This document shows positions 19,837-28,255 of a stretch of DNA of 64,000 nucleotides, one piece after another (positions within the stretch are counted from its first letter, which is position 1; each line of letters starts with the position of its first letter). The position numbers and the translations under genes are program-made. The stretch spans positions 1 through 64,000 of the forward strand of contig JAENWK010000004.1 in assembly GCA_016650045.1 (NCBI GenBank). Direction: 5' to 3'. The stretch is from Eubacteriaceae bacterium. Its GTDB lineage: Bacteria; Bacillota; Clostridia; Eubacteriales; Eubacteriaceae. Under the pieces are notes generated by a model. The model ran no database searches, was not told the origin of the DNA, and saw only the letters and a list, made by a program, of their open reading frames with translations.

Positions 19837-20464
19837 AAAATCACTGCTCTTATACGCCGTGACTGATCGCATGTGGCTAGGAAGCAATTCACTTTCGGTT
19901 CAGGTTGAAGCTGCCATTAAATCCGGAGTTACGTTTCTGCAGCTTAGAGAAAAGAACCTTAATTTCGAAGATTTTTTAAAACAGGCCAAAGAAATAAAAG
20001 CTCTTACCGATGAATACCGAATTCCATTTGTCATCAATGACAACGTCGATGTTGCTCTGGCCTGCGGTGCCGATGGGGTTCATGTGGGACAAAGTGATAT
20101 GAAAGCCAGAGATGTGCGAAAGCTTATCGGCGAGGATAAAATTCTGGGTGTTTCGGTTCGCACTGTTGACCAGGCGATTTTAGCTCAAAAAAACGGAGCC
20201 GATTATCTGGGTGTTGGGGCCATGTTTTCCACAGCTACAAAGTCAGATGCAGATACTGTGACCTTTGATACCATCAAGGAAATATGCGCTGCGGTCACCA
20301 TTCCCGTGGTTGCCATTGGCGGCATCGATGAAAAAAACGTTTTATTGCTTTCAGGCAGTGGGATTGAAGGAATCGCCGTTGTTTCGGCGATTTTTGCCAA
20401 GTCGGATATCGCTGATGCAACGGCTAAATTACGACAGCTTACGGAAATAATGGTGCAACAATGA
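19823..20464 (+). CDS. thiE: Thiamine-phosphate synthase
   Basis: Joins hydroxymethylpyrimidine diphosphate and thiazole phosphate to give thiamine phosphate. 213 residues of a TIM barrel with FLQLREKN, FVINDNVDVALACGADGVHV, GQSDM and VVAIGGI, all standard ThiE motifs. It starts with TTG at 19823 after GGAGGAG and overlaps thiM by 14 bp. Confidence 0.95.
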   Translation: MKVDKKSLLLYAVTDRMWLGSNSLSVQVEAAIKSGVTFLQLREKNLNFEDFLKQAKEIKALTDEYRIPFVINDNVDVALACGADGVHVGQSDMKARDVRKLIGEDKILGVSVRTVDQAILAQKNGADYLGVGAMFSTATKSDADTVTFDTIKEICAAVTIPVVAIGGIDEKNVLLLSGSGIEGIAVVSAIFAKSDIADATAKLRQLTEIMVQQ

Positions 20465-21111
20465 AAATAAAAGGGGCGATTTTCGACTTTGACGGAACAT
20501 TGCTTGACTCCATGGGAATTTGGCTTGACCTCGGAGAAAGATATCTCAAATGGAAAGGGCTTACCCCGGCTTCCAATTTATATGAGCACCTCAAGTCACT
20601 GAGTCTTTTGGAAGCGGCCCAATATTTCCAAAAAGAATATGGTCTTCTAATCAGTGAGAAAACCATTATTGGGGAGATTAATACTCTGATGGAAAACGAC
20701 TATCGGAATACGCTTTTACTCAAGGATTCTGCTGAAGGGTTTTTGCGAAAACTGAAAAATGCCAAGGTTAAGATGGTGATTGCCACAGCCATCGAAAGAC
20801 CTCTGGTCGAGGCAGCGCTGAACCGACTAAAGATTGCCGATTATTTTTGCGGAATCATTACCTGCAGTGAAGCCGGTTTTGGAAAAGACAGTCCGAAAAT
20901 TTTTTCAAAGGCTTTGGAACTCCTGGATACTTCGAAAAATGAAACCGTGGTATTTGAGGATGCGCTTCACGCCATTCAAACAGCGAAATCTGTGGGCTTT
21001 TTAGTAGCAGCGGTTTATGACAAAAGTGCCGAAATAGATGAAGAGGAAATTAAGTCAGCCGCTGATTGGTATCTTAATTCCTTCGATGAATGGGAGATGA
21101 ATGAAGGATGA
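20461..21111 (+). CDS. HAD-family phosphatase in the thiamine operon
   Basis: 216 residues with the HAD motifs DFDGTLLDS (nucleophile and acid Asp), ATAIERP (motif II Thr) and a C-terminal [15 protein letters not shown] (motif IV acid residues), plus a helical cap. It overlaps thiE and thiD by 4 bp each, so it is tightly embedded in the operon. Its substrate is not shown by sequence. A thiamine phosphate or other pathway phosphatase is the natural inference; damage control of phosphorylated intermediates is an alternative. Confidence 0.88.
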   Translation: MKIKGAIFDFDGTLLDSMGIWLDLGERYLKWKGLTPASNLYEHLKSLSLLEAAQYFQKEYGLLISEKTIIGEINTLMENDYRNTLLLKDSAEGFLRKLKNAKVKMVIATAIERPLVEAALNRLKIADYFCGIITCSEAGFGKDSPKIFSKALELLDTSKNETVVFEDALHAIQTAKSVGFLVAAVYDKSAEIDEEEIKSAADWYLNSFDEWEMNEG

Positions 21112-21890
21112 AAAAAATATTAACGATTGCAGGTTCAGATTGCAGCGGTGGCGCAGGAATCCAGGCAGATCTTAAAACCATGACCGCACATAAAATGTAT
21201 GGGATGAGTGTGATCACTGCTGTGACAGCACAAAACACCACCGGGGTTTACGGTGTCCAGGAGGTAACCCCTGAATTTGTCGCTCTTCAAATGGATTGCG
21301 TTTTCAATGATATCCGACCGGATGCAGTGAAAATCGGCATGGTATCCAATGTGGATATCATAAAAACCATTGCCGATAAATTGCTGGAATATAAGGCGGA
21401 AAATATTGTCCTTGACCCGGTCATGATTTCTACCAGCGGAAGTAAATTACTCAGTGACAATGCAGTTGATGCCTTGGTAAAAAGACTGTTGCCCATTGCT
21501 GATATTATTACCCCTAATATTCCTGAAGCCGAAAACCTTTGGGGATACCCGGTGGAATCAAAAAACGATATGCTGGGAGCCGCCATTTATCTTTCGAAAA
21601 TGACGGGTAAGGGTGTTTTAATAAAAGGCGGTCACCTTATTGACTGCGCGGATGATTTGTTTTATATGAACGGTAAGGCACATTGGTTTACGGCTCATAA
21701 AATCGATAATCCAAACACCCACGGAACGGGGTGCACCCTTTCGTCGGCCATTGCCTGTAACCTGGCATTGGGATGTACCATGGAAGAAAGTATTAAAAAC
21801 GCCAAAGATTATATTACCGGGGCCCTAATGGATGGACTTAATTTGGGCAAAGACAGCGGCCCACTTAACCATTCTTACAATATAAAATGA
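21108..21890 (+). CDS. thiD: Hydroxymethylpyrimidine/phosphomethylpyrimidine kinase
   Basis: Phosphorylates the pyrimidine precursor twice for ThiE. 260 residues with the ThiD motifs [19 protein letters not shown] at the N-terminus, [33 protein letters not shown], and [15 protein letters not shown] at the active site. It is the last gene of the operon. A decayed copy of its last 80 bp lies at 25738. Confidence 0.96.
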   Translation: MKKILTIAGSDCSGGAGIQADLKTMTAHKMYGMSVITAVTAQNTTGVYGVQEVTPEFVALQMDCVFNDIRPDAVKIGMVSNVDIIKTIADKLLEYKAENIVLDPVMISTSGSKLLSDNAVDALVKRLLPIADIITPNIPEAENLWGYPVESKNDMLGAAIYLSKMTGKGVLIKGGHLIDCADDLFYMNGKAHWFTAHKIDNPNTHGTGCTLSSAIACNLALGCTMEESIKNAKDYITGALMDGLNLGKDSGPLNHSYNIK

Positions 21891-21958
21891 TTTAATCAAT
21901 CCGTTAGAAGCGATTTATCACTTGTTATTGACTCTCCGAAAAACAATGTATAATGCAA

Positions 21959-21998
21959 TTAAGGGCCAAATGTCGGTAAACCGACCTTTGGCCCTTAA
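21959..21998. terminator. Inverted repeat between thiD and the formate dehydrogenase gene
   Basis: Arms TTAAGGGCCAAA and TTTGGCCCTTAA enclose a second inner stem GTCGGT/ACCGAC. It lies between convergent genes and could stop both, but no strong T-run follows on either side. Confidence 0.6.
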
Positions 21999-22040
21999 GA
22001 TTCATTCACACGCTATCATTATAAATAAATAGATTGGAAA

Positions 22041-24716
22041 CTATTTACTAATATTAACTTTTACAACTTTAAATGGTGGGATTTTTGCAATTGGATCAAG
22101 CTCACCACCAGTAAGGTAATTTGCACCATTCTCTCCATAATGGAAAGGCATGAAAAGATTTGTTTCCATTATCCCTTCATTAAAGCGAGTCTTAGCAGAA
22201 ACACTTCCCCGTGGAGAAGTGACATTAATTATTTCACCTTCTTCGATTCCATATTCCAAAGCCTTTGCCGGATTGATCTCAACAAAAGGATCGCCCGCAA
22301 TCTCCTGGATGCCCGGTGTGCGTTTAGTCATCGTTCTTGTATGATAATGCTGGAGAATTCGACCGGTCATTAAAATCATTGGGAATTCTTCATCCGCCTG
22401 ATCTTCTGGCGGTATATAATCAGCTACCATAAATGCACCCAGGCCTCTTGTGAATTTCCCTTTATGAAGGAATTTTGCTCCTTCAGAGTCTTTACTTAAA
22501 CAAGGCCATTGGATGCGATCGCCATTACGAAGTCGCTCATGAGATATTCCGGCATAACTTGGTGTTACCGAAGCAATTTCTTCCATGATTTCCTCATCAC
22601 TGGTAAAATCAAAACCCTTATAGCCCATTTTTTTAGCTATTAGACCAATGATTTCCCAATCAGTTTTAGCAATCCCAGGAGCTTCAACGGCTTTTCTTAA
22701 AAGCTGAATACGTCGCTCGGTATTGGTGAAAGTTCCATCTTTTTCTGCGAAAACAAAAGCTGGTAAGACAACATCCGCAAATTCAGTGGTTTCTGTCAGG
22801 AAAATATCCTGAACCACAATGAAGTTACCTTTTCCCAGGGCTTCTTTTACATGGTTCGTATTAGGATCTGAAACTACTGGGTTCTCGCCCATGACATATA
22901 AAAATTTAATAGTGCCTTCACCGACGCCATCAATTATTTCAGTTAATGTTTTTCCAACATTTTCCGGAAGTTTTGCATCCCAGGCTTTTTCGAATTTTGC
23001 CCTAACTTCGGGATTAGCTATTTTTTGATAACCTGGCAGATCTCCCGGTAACGCGCCCATATCACAGGCACCTTGTACATTATTTTGACCTCGAAGCGGA
23101 TTAACGCCACAGCCTTCTCTACCAATTTTACCGGTAAGCATTGCTAAATTTGCGGTAGACATAACCCCGTCAGTTCCAGTTTTATGCTGAGTCACTCCCA
23201 TGGAATAGAATAATCCGCCTTTATCTTTTGTTGCATAAAGAACCCCTGCTTTTCGCAATTCATCAGGATCTACCCCACAAATTTCCGCACATCCTTCCAC
23301 AGTTATGGTGTTCATGAATTCTAAAAATGCTTCATAACCTTCAGTTCGTTCATTGACAAAGGTTTTATCTTCTAAACCCGCATCTAAAATAGCACGCATC
23401 ATTCCATTAAGCACGGCAACATTTGTGCCCGGCTTAATTTGCAGGAAAATATCTGCGTAGTTTGCAAGTTCAATCCTTCGAGGTTCTGCAACAATCAGAG
23501 CTGCTCCCTGTTGTTGACGTTGTTTAATTTTTGCGCCAATGATTGGGTGCGTTTCGGTGGTATTCGAGCCAATCACGAAGATGACATCCATAATATCCAC
23601 TTCATCGATACTATTGGTCATGGCACCGCTGCCAAATGATTTTGCTAAACCAGCTACTGTGGAAGCATGGCAAAGACGGGCACAATGATCGATATTATTG
23701 GTTTCTCCAACCGTACGAATAAATTTCTGGAAAACGTAATTGTCTTCATTTGTACAGCGTGCGGAAGACAAACCGGCAACAGCTTGAGGACCTTCAGCCT
23801 TGGCTTCTTTAAGCTTTTGAGCTACTAATGAAATTGCCTCTTCCCAGGTTGCTTCTTCTAATACTCCATTTTTCCGAATCAAAGGTGTTGTTAATCGATC
23901 CGGGCTGTTCACAAAATCATAGGCAAAACGGCCTTTTATGCAAAGTAAATTATTGTTCACATTTCCATCGCTGCTAAATACGTCGGTAATTTGATTATCC
24001 ATTACTTTCAAATTCAACGTACAACCTACTCCGCAATATGGACAAACAGTTTGAACATGTTTCGTATAGCTAAAAGGTTTAAAATGCTTAGGTGCCAGAG
24101 CGCCTGTGGGACAAACCGCAATACAATTTCCACAACTGACACAATCAGATTTTCCTCTTGGCAAATCATCAACCGTATCAATCATGCTATCTTTTTCGCG
24201 ATCGAATTGTTCTAAAACATGATTGCATTGTAAATGATCACAGACTTTTATACAACGGCCGCATAAAACACACTTACTCGGATCATAGGTATAAAAAGGA
24301 TTTGAATCATCAATGGGTCTATCGGTAAACCCCTCTGTTCCAACTGCTTTGTACGGAGCATAGTCAATGCAATTCGCATTGTTTTCTACAAAAAAACAGG
24401 ACTCATACTTATAGCAAGTAAGGCAGTCAAATTTATGATCTACCATCAGTGCTTTCAGTGCAGTACGACGCTCGTTTCTAACTTTAAACGTATCAGTTTT
24501 AACTACCATACCTTCAGCAACTGAAGTGGAACATGATTTTTCTAATTCTTTCGAACCAACCACTTCTACCACACACATACGACAAAATCCATCTGGAGTG
24601 AAATCCTTAAAATTACACAGAGTCGGAATGTCAATTCCAATGGAACCAGCTGCTTTTAAAATTGTTGTTCCTGATTTCACACTGATTTTTTGTCCATCAA
24701 TTGTAATATTTACCAT
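22041..24716 (-). CDS. fdhA: Formate dehydrogenase alpha subunit, cysteine type, with N-terminal Fe-S domains
   Basis: 891 residues. A NuoG-like [2Fe-2S] domain comes first (CNFKDF, CRMCVV, CSTSV), then a His/Cys cluster around residues 94-116. Two ferredoxin-type [4Fe-4S] motifs follow (CVLCGRCIKVCD near 149-159, CVSCGNCIAVCP near 192-203), then the molybdopterin oxidoreductase catalytic part with its own cluster (CPYCGVGCTL near 225). The active-site position reads ARLCHAS with Cys349 encoded by TGC (23670-23672), where Sec variants use UGA. Length and layout match Moorella and Eubacterium FdhA. No electron-accepting partner subunit is adjacent. CO2 reduction or formate oxidation is inferred from the family. 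AAAGGGGG precedes the ATG. Confidence 0.9.
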   Translation of the reverse strand: MVNITIDGQKISVKSGTTILKAAGSIGIDIPTLCNFKDFTPDGFCRMCVVEVVGSKELEKSCSTSVAEGMVVKTDTFKVRNERRTALKALMVDHKFDCLTCYKYESCFFVENNANCIDYAPYKAVGTEGFTDRPIDDSNPFYTYDPSKCVLCGRCIKVCDHLQCNHVLEQFDREKDSMIDTVDDLPRGKSDCVSCGNCIAVCPTGALAPKHFKPFSYTKHVQTVCPYCGVGCTLNLKVMDNQITDVFSSDGNVNNNLLCIKGRFAYDFVNSPDRLTTPLIRKNGVLEEATWEEAISLVAQKLKEAKAEGPQAVAGLSSARCTNEDNYVFQKFIRTVGETNNIDHCARLCHASTVAGLAKSFGSGAMTNSIDEVDIMDVIFVIGSNTTETHPIIGAKIKQRQQQGAALIVAEPRRIELANYADIFLQIKPGTNVAVLNGMMRAILDAGLEDKTFVNERTEGYEAFLEFMNTITVEGCAEICGVDPDELRKAGVLYATKDKGGLFYSMGVTQHKTGTDGVMSTANLAMLTGKIGREGCGVNPLRGQNNVQGACDMGALPGDLPGYQKIANPEVRAKFEKAWDAKLPENVGKTLTEIIDGVGEGTIKFLYVMGENPVVSDPNTNHVKEALGKGNFIVVQDIFLTETTEFADVVLPAFVFAEKDGTFTNTERRIQLLRKAVEAPGIAKTDWEIIGLIAKKMGYKGFDFTSDEEIMEEIASVTPSYAGISHERLRNGDRIQWPCLSKDSEGAKFLHKGKFTRGLGAFMVADYIPPEDQADEEFPMILMTGRILQHYHTRTMTKRTPGIQEIAGDPFVEINPAKALEYGIEEGEIINVTSPRGSVSAKTRFNEGIMETNLFMPFHYGENGANYLTGGELDPIAKIPPFKVVKVNISK

Positions 24717-24746
24717 AAAATTATTACCCCCTTTGTTTAAGTCTAT

Positions 24747-24775
24747 ATTATATTCTAAATCATCTTATTTGTCAT
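24747..24775 (-). promoter_or_regulatory. Promoter of the formate dehydrogenase gene
   Basis: On the minus strand, ATGACA (24770-24775), a 17-bp spacer and TATAAT (24747-24752). Only about 30 bp separate it from the start codon, leaving a short leader. Confidence 0.6.
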
Positions 24776-24874
24776 TGATGTTTTTTTGTCGTTTTTTCTA
24801 AAACGCTGAATGATCACAGCTTTAATGAATATTTATAGAGAGTAAGAATTAGCTTTCAATAAATTCGTATTTGT

Positions 24875-24904
24875 TTGACAAAGTATAGGGCAATATGAAA
24901 TAAT
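24875..24904 (+). promoter_or_regulatory. Promoter of fdhD
   Basis: TTGACA (24875-24880), an 18-bp spacer and AATAAT (24899-24904). It is divergent from the formate dehydrogenase promoter, about 100 bp away. Confidence 0.5.
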
Positions 24905-24971
24905 TTAAATAAATAAGCTTTCTGAATATTTTTCAAATAATGAATGCGAAATGATTAATAAAGGAGGATTA

Positions 24972-25715
24972 ATGCACTTGGATACCTTTTTAAAGCAGGT
25001 TGTTGTTAAAGTTCAAGGTGAACAAGCTTATATTGTGGATGAGACAGTTATTACAGAGTATCCCCTTACACTTTATGTGAATGACAAGGAGATTAATACA
25101 TTTTACTGTACACCCCAAAATCTGGAAGAATTAGTGGTAGGGTATCTAATAAGTTGTGATATGTTGGGTGATAAAAAAGACATTTTAAATTTAGAAATAG
25201 TTAACAATAGAAATATTGCAAAAATAGTACTTGCTGAAAATACGAATTGTAAAAAAAAGATGAAATTTAAGAAAACGATGGTGGTTAAAATTCAGACCAT
25301 CTATCAAATAATGCGTACAAATCTTAAGCCTACAAATCTTTTTATGGAAACCGGCGGGTTTCATAGTGTTGCGATTTTTGATGAGGAAAAAGAAGTGATT
25401 ACAATAATGGACGTAGCCCGGCATAATGCGGTTGATAAGGTCATCGGGCACTGTATGTTAAATAATATTGATTGCAGTGATAAAATCCTTGTGGTGAGTG
25501 GAAGAATTTCTTCAAACATGCTTGTAAAAGCTGTGAAAGGAAATATTCCAATTGTATTATCAAAATCAGCCCCGACGAGTTTAAGTATTGCCATAGCAGA
25601 TAAAGCAGGAATTACCTTAGTTGGCTTTGTCAGGGGAGAGCGGATGAATGTTTACACCCATCCTGATCGAATTGATTTAGATGAAGAAATATTGAGAACC
25701 ATTTCAAAGAAATAA
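24972..25715 (+). CDS. fdhD: Formate dehydrogenase accessory sulfurtransferase FdhD
   Basis: FdhD passes sulfur to the Mo/W cofactor before it enters formate dehydrogenase. 247 residues with the family blocks METGGFHSVAIFDEE, DVARHNAVDKVIG, VVSGRISSNMLVKAV, SKSAPTSLSIAIADKAGI and GFVRGERMNVYTHP. The ATG at 24972 follows AAAGGAGG; the upstream ATG at 24951 is not used. The CxxC pair that carries sulfur in the E. coli protein is not seen: the region near the flexible loop has NTNCKKKM with a single Cys. It diverges from the formate dehydrogenase gene. Confidence 0.92.
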   Translation: MHLDTFLKQVVVKVQGEQAYIVDETVITEYPLTLYVNDKEINTFYCTPQNLEELVVGYLISCDMLGDKKDILNLEIVNNRNIAKIVLAENTNCKKKMKFKKTMVVKIQTIYQIMRTNLKPTNLFMETGGFHSVAIFDEEKEVITIMDVARHNAVDKVIGHCMLNNIDCSDKILVVSGRISSNMLVKAVKGNIPIVLSKSAPTSLSIAIADKAGITLVGFVRGERMNVYTHPDRIDLDEEILRTISKK

Positions 25716-25737
25716 TAGGAACTTAAATAGTCGAGGT

Positions 25738-25818
25738 TTATATTATAGGAGCCCTAATGGATGGACTTAATTTAGGCAAAGGCAGCACAGTCCACCTAAC
25801 TACTCTTACAATATAAAA
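25738..25818 (+). pseudogene. Decayed duplicate of the thiD 3' end
   Basis: This stretch aligns with the last 80 or so bases of thiD (21809-21888). The exact shared block CCCTAATGGATGGACTTAAT lies at its centre, and TCTTACAATATAAA is shared at its end. There are scattered substitutions and a net 2-nt insertion that breaks the frame. Nothing else of thiD is present. Confidence 0.85.
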
Positions 25819-25820
25819 AT

Positions 25821-25898
25821 CAACTAAACCTTTGTGAGAACACGAACAGTAACAAATATTAACTAAACCTTTGTGAGAACACGAACAGTAACAAATAT
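25821..25898 (+). repeat. Exact 39-bp tandem duplication
   Basis: The unit beginning AACTAAACCTTTGTGAGAAC and ending ACAAATATT occurs at 25821-25859 and again at 25860-25898 without a mismatch. It lies just behind the thiD remnant in a gene-free region. The minus-strand frame running through it is an artefact of the repeat. Confidence 0.95.
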
Positions 25899-25943
25899 TA
25901 ACCGTCCCATCATGGCTCAATAGAACAATAAATTTAGCAATAG

Positions 25944-25999
25944 AAAACTTTACATTAATGTTATTTTGAAGTAAAATAAGTGAATTAAGGTAAAGTTTT
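25944..25999 (+). terminator. Nested hairpin with T-rich tail
   Basis: Outer arms AAAACTTTAC and GTAAAGTTTT enclose inner arms TTATTTT/AAAATAA, and TTTTTATAATTTT follows. It may end transcription from fdhD before degV. Confidence 0.4.
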
Positions 26000-26076
26000 T
26001 TATAATTTTATCAGTGACCCGGGATTTTGAACTTAATTTTTAAAAGACATAAAATAGATTTATAGGAGTGTAAGCT

Positions 26077-26946
26077 ATGAGTTATGAAATTGTGACGGAT
26101 TCATCTGCAAATCTTACTGACGAAATAATTAATAAATATGGCGTTAATATAATCTCACTTATTTTTAGAGTGGGAGAAAAAGAATTTTACAGTTATTCCA
26201 AAGAAGAAGCAACAGACAATAAAAAATTCTATGAAATGATGAGAAACGGTGAAACAATCAGTACGGCCAGCATCGATTTACAATTATGCAGAAAAATTTT
26301 CGAAGAAATATTAAAACAGGGGAAAGATGTTCTGTATATTGGTTTTTCTTCAGCCCTGAGCGGGTCATACAATGCTGGTGCTCTGGTGGCCAGAGCACTC
26401 CAGGAGGAATATCCTGAACGAAAAATTGTGGCTGTTGATTCCCTTGCAGCTTCAATGGGACAGGGGCTACTTGTGTATTACGCTGCAGAACAAAAGCTTC
26501 AGGGAAAATCATTGGATGAAGTGAAGGATTGGCTTTTAGAAAATCGCTTAAATCTCTGCCACTGGTTTACGGTAGATGATTTAGTTTATCTCAAAAGAGG
26601 TGGCAGAATATCCTCAACAACTGCATTTGTAGGGACGGCTTTGGGAATAAAGCCAATCATGCATGTTGATAACGAAGGCCGACTCGTTCCGGTAGGTAAG
26701 GTAAGAGGTCGGCGAAAATCCCTTGAAGCATTGGCAAAGGAAATGGAAGAAACCGGTATTAATCCATCAGAACAAATTATATTTATATCCCATGGCGATT
26801 GCATAGAAGATGCCCAGTATTTAGAAAAACTTGTGAGAGAAAAACTAAATGTTAAAGATGTGATCATCAATTATGTGGATCCGGTAATAGGTGCCCATTC
26901 AGGCCCGGGAACCATTGCTTTGTTTTTTCTGGGAACCAAACGATAA
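26077..26946 (+). CDS. DegV family fatty-acid-binding protein
   Basis: 289 residues of the DegV fold. The N-terminal ITDSS-like motif reads IVTDSSANLT. TASIDLQ and GFSSALSGSYNA form the lipid headgroup pocket, and VDSLAASMGQGL is also typical. LKRGGRISSTTAFVGTALGIKPIM is the central signature and HSGPGTIALFF the C-terminal one. In other Firmicutes DegV-type proteins (FakB) present fatty acids to the kinase FakA; no fakA is nearby here. It stands alone with AGGAGTG upstream of the ATG. Confidence 0.92.
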   Translation: MSYEIVTDSSANLTDEIINKYGVNIISLIFRVGEKEFYSYSKEEATDNKKFYEMMRNGETISTASIDLQLCRKIFEEILKQGKDVLYIGFSSALSGSYNAGALVARALQEEYPERKIVAVDSLAASMGQGLLVYYAAEQKLQGKSLDEVKDWLLENRLNLCHWFTVDDLVYLKRGGRISSTTAFVGTALGIKPIMHVDNEGRLVPVGKVRGRRKSLEALAKEMEETGINPSEQIIFISHGDCIEDAQYLEKLVREKLNVKDVIINYVDPVIGAHSGPGTIALFFLGTKR

Positions 26947-27035
26947 CAGCTCTTATTAGGAATATATTTAAATACATCAAAAATTTCTTGCTTAATGTTA
27001 TGTAACTATGTTAAAATTCTTTTATAAATTAATAA

Positions 27036-27077
27036 AGACAGTTCGTAACCATCCTGTCTATAAACAAAACTAGGACC
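27036..27077 (+). ncRNA. PreQ1 riboswitch, class I
   Basis: P1 stem AGACAG (27036-27041) and CTGTCT (27054-27059) with the loop TTCGTAACCATC, then the A-rich tail ATAAACAAAACTAGGA. This is the compact preQ1-I layout, in which the tail enters the loop as a pseudoknot. It precedes queT-queF and an intrinsic terminator, which supports the call. The tail CTAGGACC can pair with GGTGCCTAAG of the terminator, giving a simple antiterminator. Confidence 0.85.
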
Positions 27078-27098
27078 CGCTATTTTTTTAGCTTATTT

Positions 27099-27122
27099 AA
27101 AGGTGCCTAAGTACCTTTTTTT
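27099..27122 (+). terminator. PreQ1-controlled terminator
   Basis: Arms AAAGGT (27099-27104) and ACCTTT (27113-27118), with seven T residues from 27116. It is the expression platform of the preQ1 riboswitch. Confidence 0.75.
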
Positions 27123-27163
27123 GTTGTTGAAAAGTTTGTTTTGTTTTTTTTGTGAGGATGGCT

Positions 27164-27700
27164 ATGCTCAAGTTTTTTAAAAAAAGGAGCACATTTTTGG
27201 AAAATAAAAATACCGTAATTTTAAACAAAAAAGCATCGTCAAAGGTTAGAAAATTAACCATTTCAGCAGTTGTTATTGCACTTTATGTGGTCATCATGTT
27301 CTTTACCCAGAGTTTCGCTTTTGGGCAATTCCAAATAAGAATTGCTACCAGTATTTATTCATTGGCAGCCATTTATCCATTTTTAATTATCCCGATGGGA
27401 ATTGCCAATCTTTTCAGTAATACCCTTATGGGCGGTTTGGGGCCATTTGATATTGTTGGCGGGTTTATTGTGGGGATAATAACGGCTGGGTGCTGTTATT
27501 ATTTAAAAAAAATCAATGTCGTACTCGTGGCAATTCCCATACTTGTCATTCCTTCACTGTTAGTTCCAATATGGCTTTCATATTTAATTCAGGTTCCTTA
27601 CAGCATACTCGTTGTAAGTATTGGAATTGGCCAGATATTACCCAGTATTCTTGGGATTTTTATCGTTAAATATTTAGAAGTGCCATTATCAAAAATATAA
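27164..27700 (+). CDS. queT: QueT queuosine precursor transporter
   Basis: A small integral membrane protein of the QueT family, the substrate-binding (S) component that works with an ECF module. About 178 residues and five or six helices; signatures are SAVVIALYVVIMFF, FGQFQIRIATSIYSLAAIYPF and NTLMGGLGPFDIVGG. Several starts are possible: ATG 27164 with GAGG 6 nt upstream is used here, while TTG 27197 with AAAAAGGAG 7 nt upstream is nearly as good. It is under the preQ1 riboswitch and precedes queF by 9 bp. Confidence 0.88.
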   Translation: MLKFFKKRSTFLENKNTVILNKKASSKVRKLTISAVVIALYVVIMFFTQSFAFGQFQIRIATSIYSLAAIYPFLIIPMGIANLFSNTLMGGLGPFDIVGGFIVGIITAGCCYYLKKINVVLVAIPILVIPSLLVPIWLSYLIQVPYSILVVSIGIGQILPSILGIFIVKYLEVPLSKI

Positions 27701-27709
27701 GGAGTCACG

Positions 27710-28204
27710 ATGAGCGATCAAGAGAAAAAAATTAAGGGGATTTCACTGCTTGGAAACCAGAAAGTGCGTTATCAATATGATTATAATCCAAAGGTTCTTG
27801 AAACTTTTGAGAATAAAAATCAGGAGAATGACTACTTTGTTAAATTTAACTGCCCTGAGTTTACAAGTTTGTGCCCAATAACCGGTCAGCCGGATTTTGC
27901 CACCATCTATATTTCATATGTTCCAAAGGTCTTTATGGTAGAAAGTAAATCCTTGAAACTATATTTATTCAGTTTTAGAAATCATGGAGCCTTTCATGAA
28001 GACTGTATGAATATCATTATGAAAGATTTAATTAAATTAATGGATCCTAAGTATATCGAGGTTTGGGGAAAATTCACTCCCAGAGGAGGCATTTCCATTG
28101 ATCCGTTTTGCAATTACGGAAAAGAAGGCACAGACTGGCTTGAAACGGCAAAACAAAGACTTCACAGCCATGATTTATATCCGGAAAAAATAGATAATCG
28201 ATAG
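27710..28204 (+). CDS. queF: NADPH-dependent 7-cyano-7-deazaguanine reductase (preQ0 to preQ1)
   Basis: 164 residues, the short unimodular QueF type. The catalytic Cys lies in [16 protein letters not shown], the family signature, followed by [21 protein letters not shown], which binds NADPH, and RGGISIDPF. With QueT it supports queuosine formation by reducing imported or made preQ0. AAGGAG precedes the ATG. Confidence 0.96.
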   Translation: MSDQEKKIKGISLLGNQKVRYQYDYNPKVLETFENKNQENDYFVKFNCPEFTSLCPITGQPDFATIYISYVPKVFMVESKSLKLYLFSFRNHGAFHEDCMNIIMKDLIKLMDPKYIEVWGKFTPRGGISIDPFCNYGKEGTDWLETAKQRLHSHDLYPEKIDNR

Positions 28205-28228
28205 GCTGAATTAAATAAATTTATGTAA

Positions 28229-28255
28229 AAACGGCTTTATGAAGCCGTTTTTTTT
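28229..28255 (+). terminator. Terminator after queF
   Basis: Arms AAACGGCTT and AAGCCGTTT with a 4-nt loop, followed by a run of T. Confidence 0.9.

Noticed and set aside
23670-23672. Selenocysteine at the formate dehydrogenase active site
   Set aside because: The codon reads TGC, a normal Cys; no in-frame TGA is present.
25821-25898. CRISPR-like repeats
   Set aside because: Only two abutting copies and no spacer between them.
25738-25920. Minus-strand frame with repeated Cys/Ser-rich peptide
   Set aside because: It is created by the 39-bp tandem repeat and the antisense of the thiD remnant; no ribosome binding site and no coding character.
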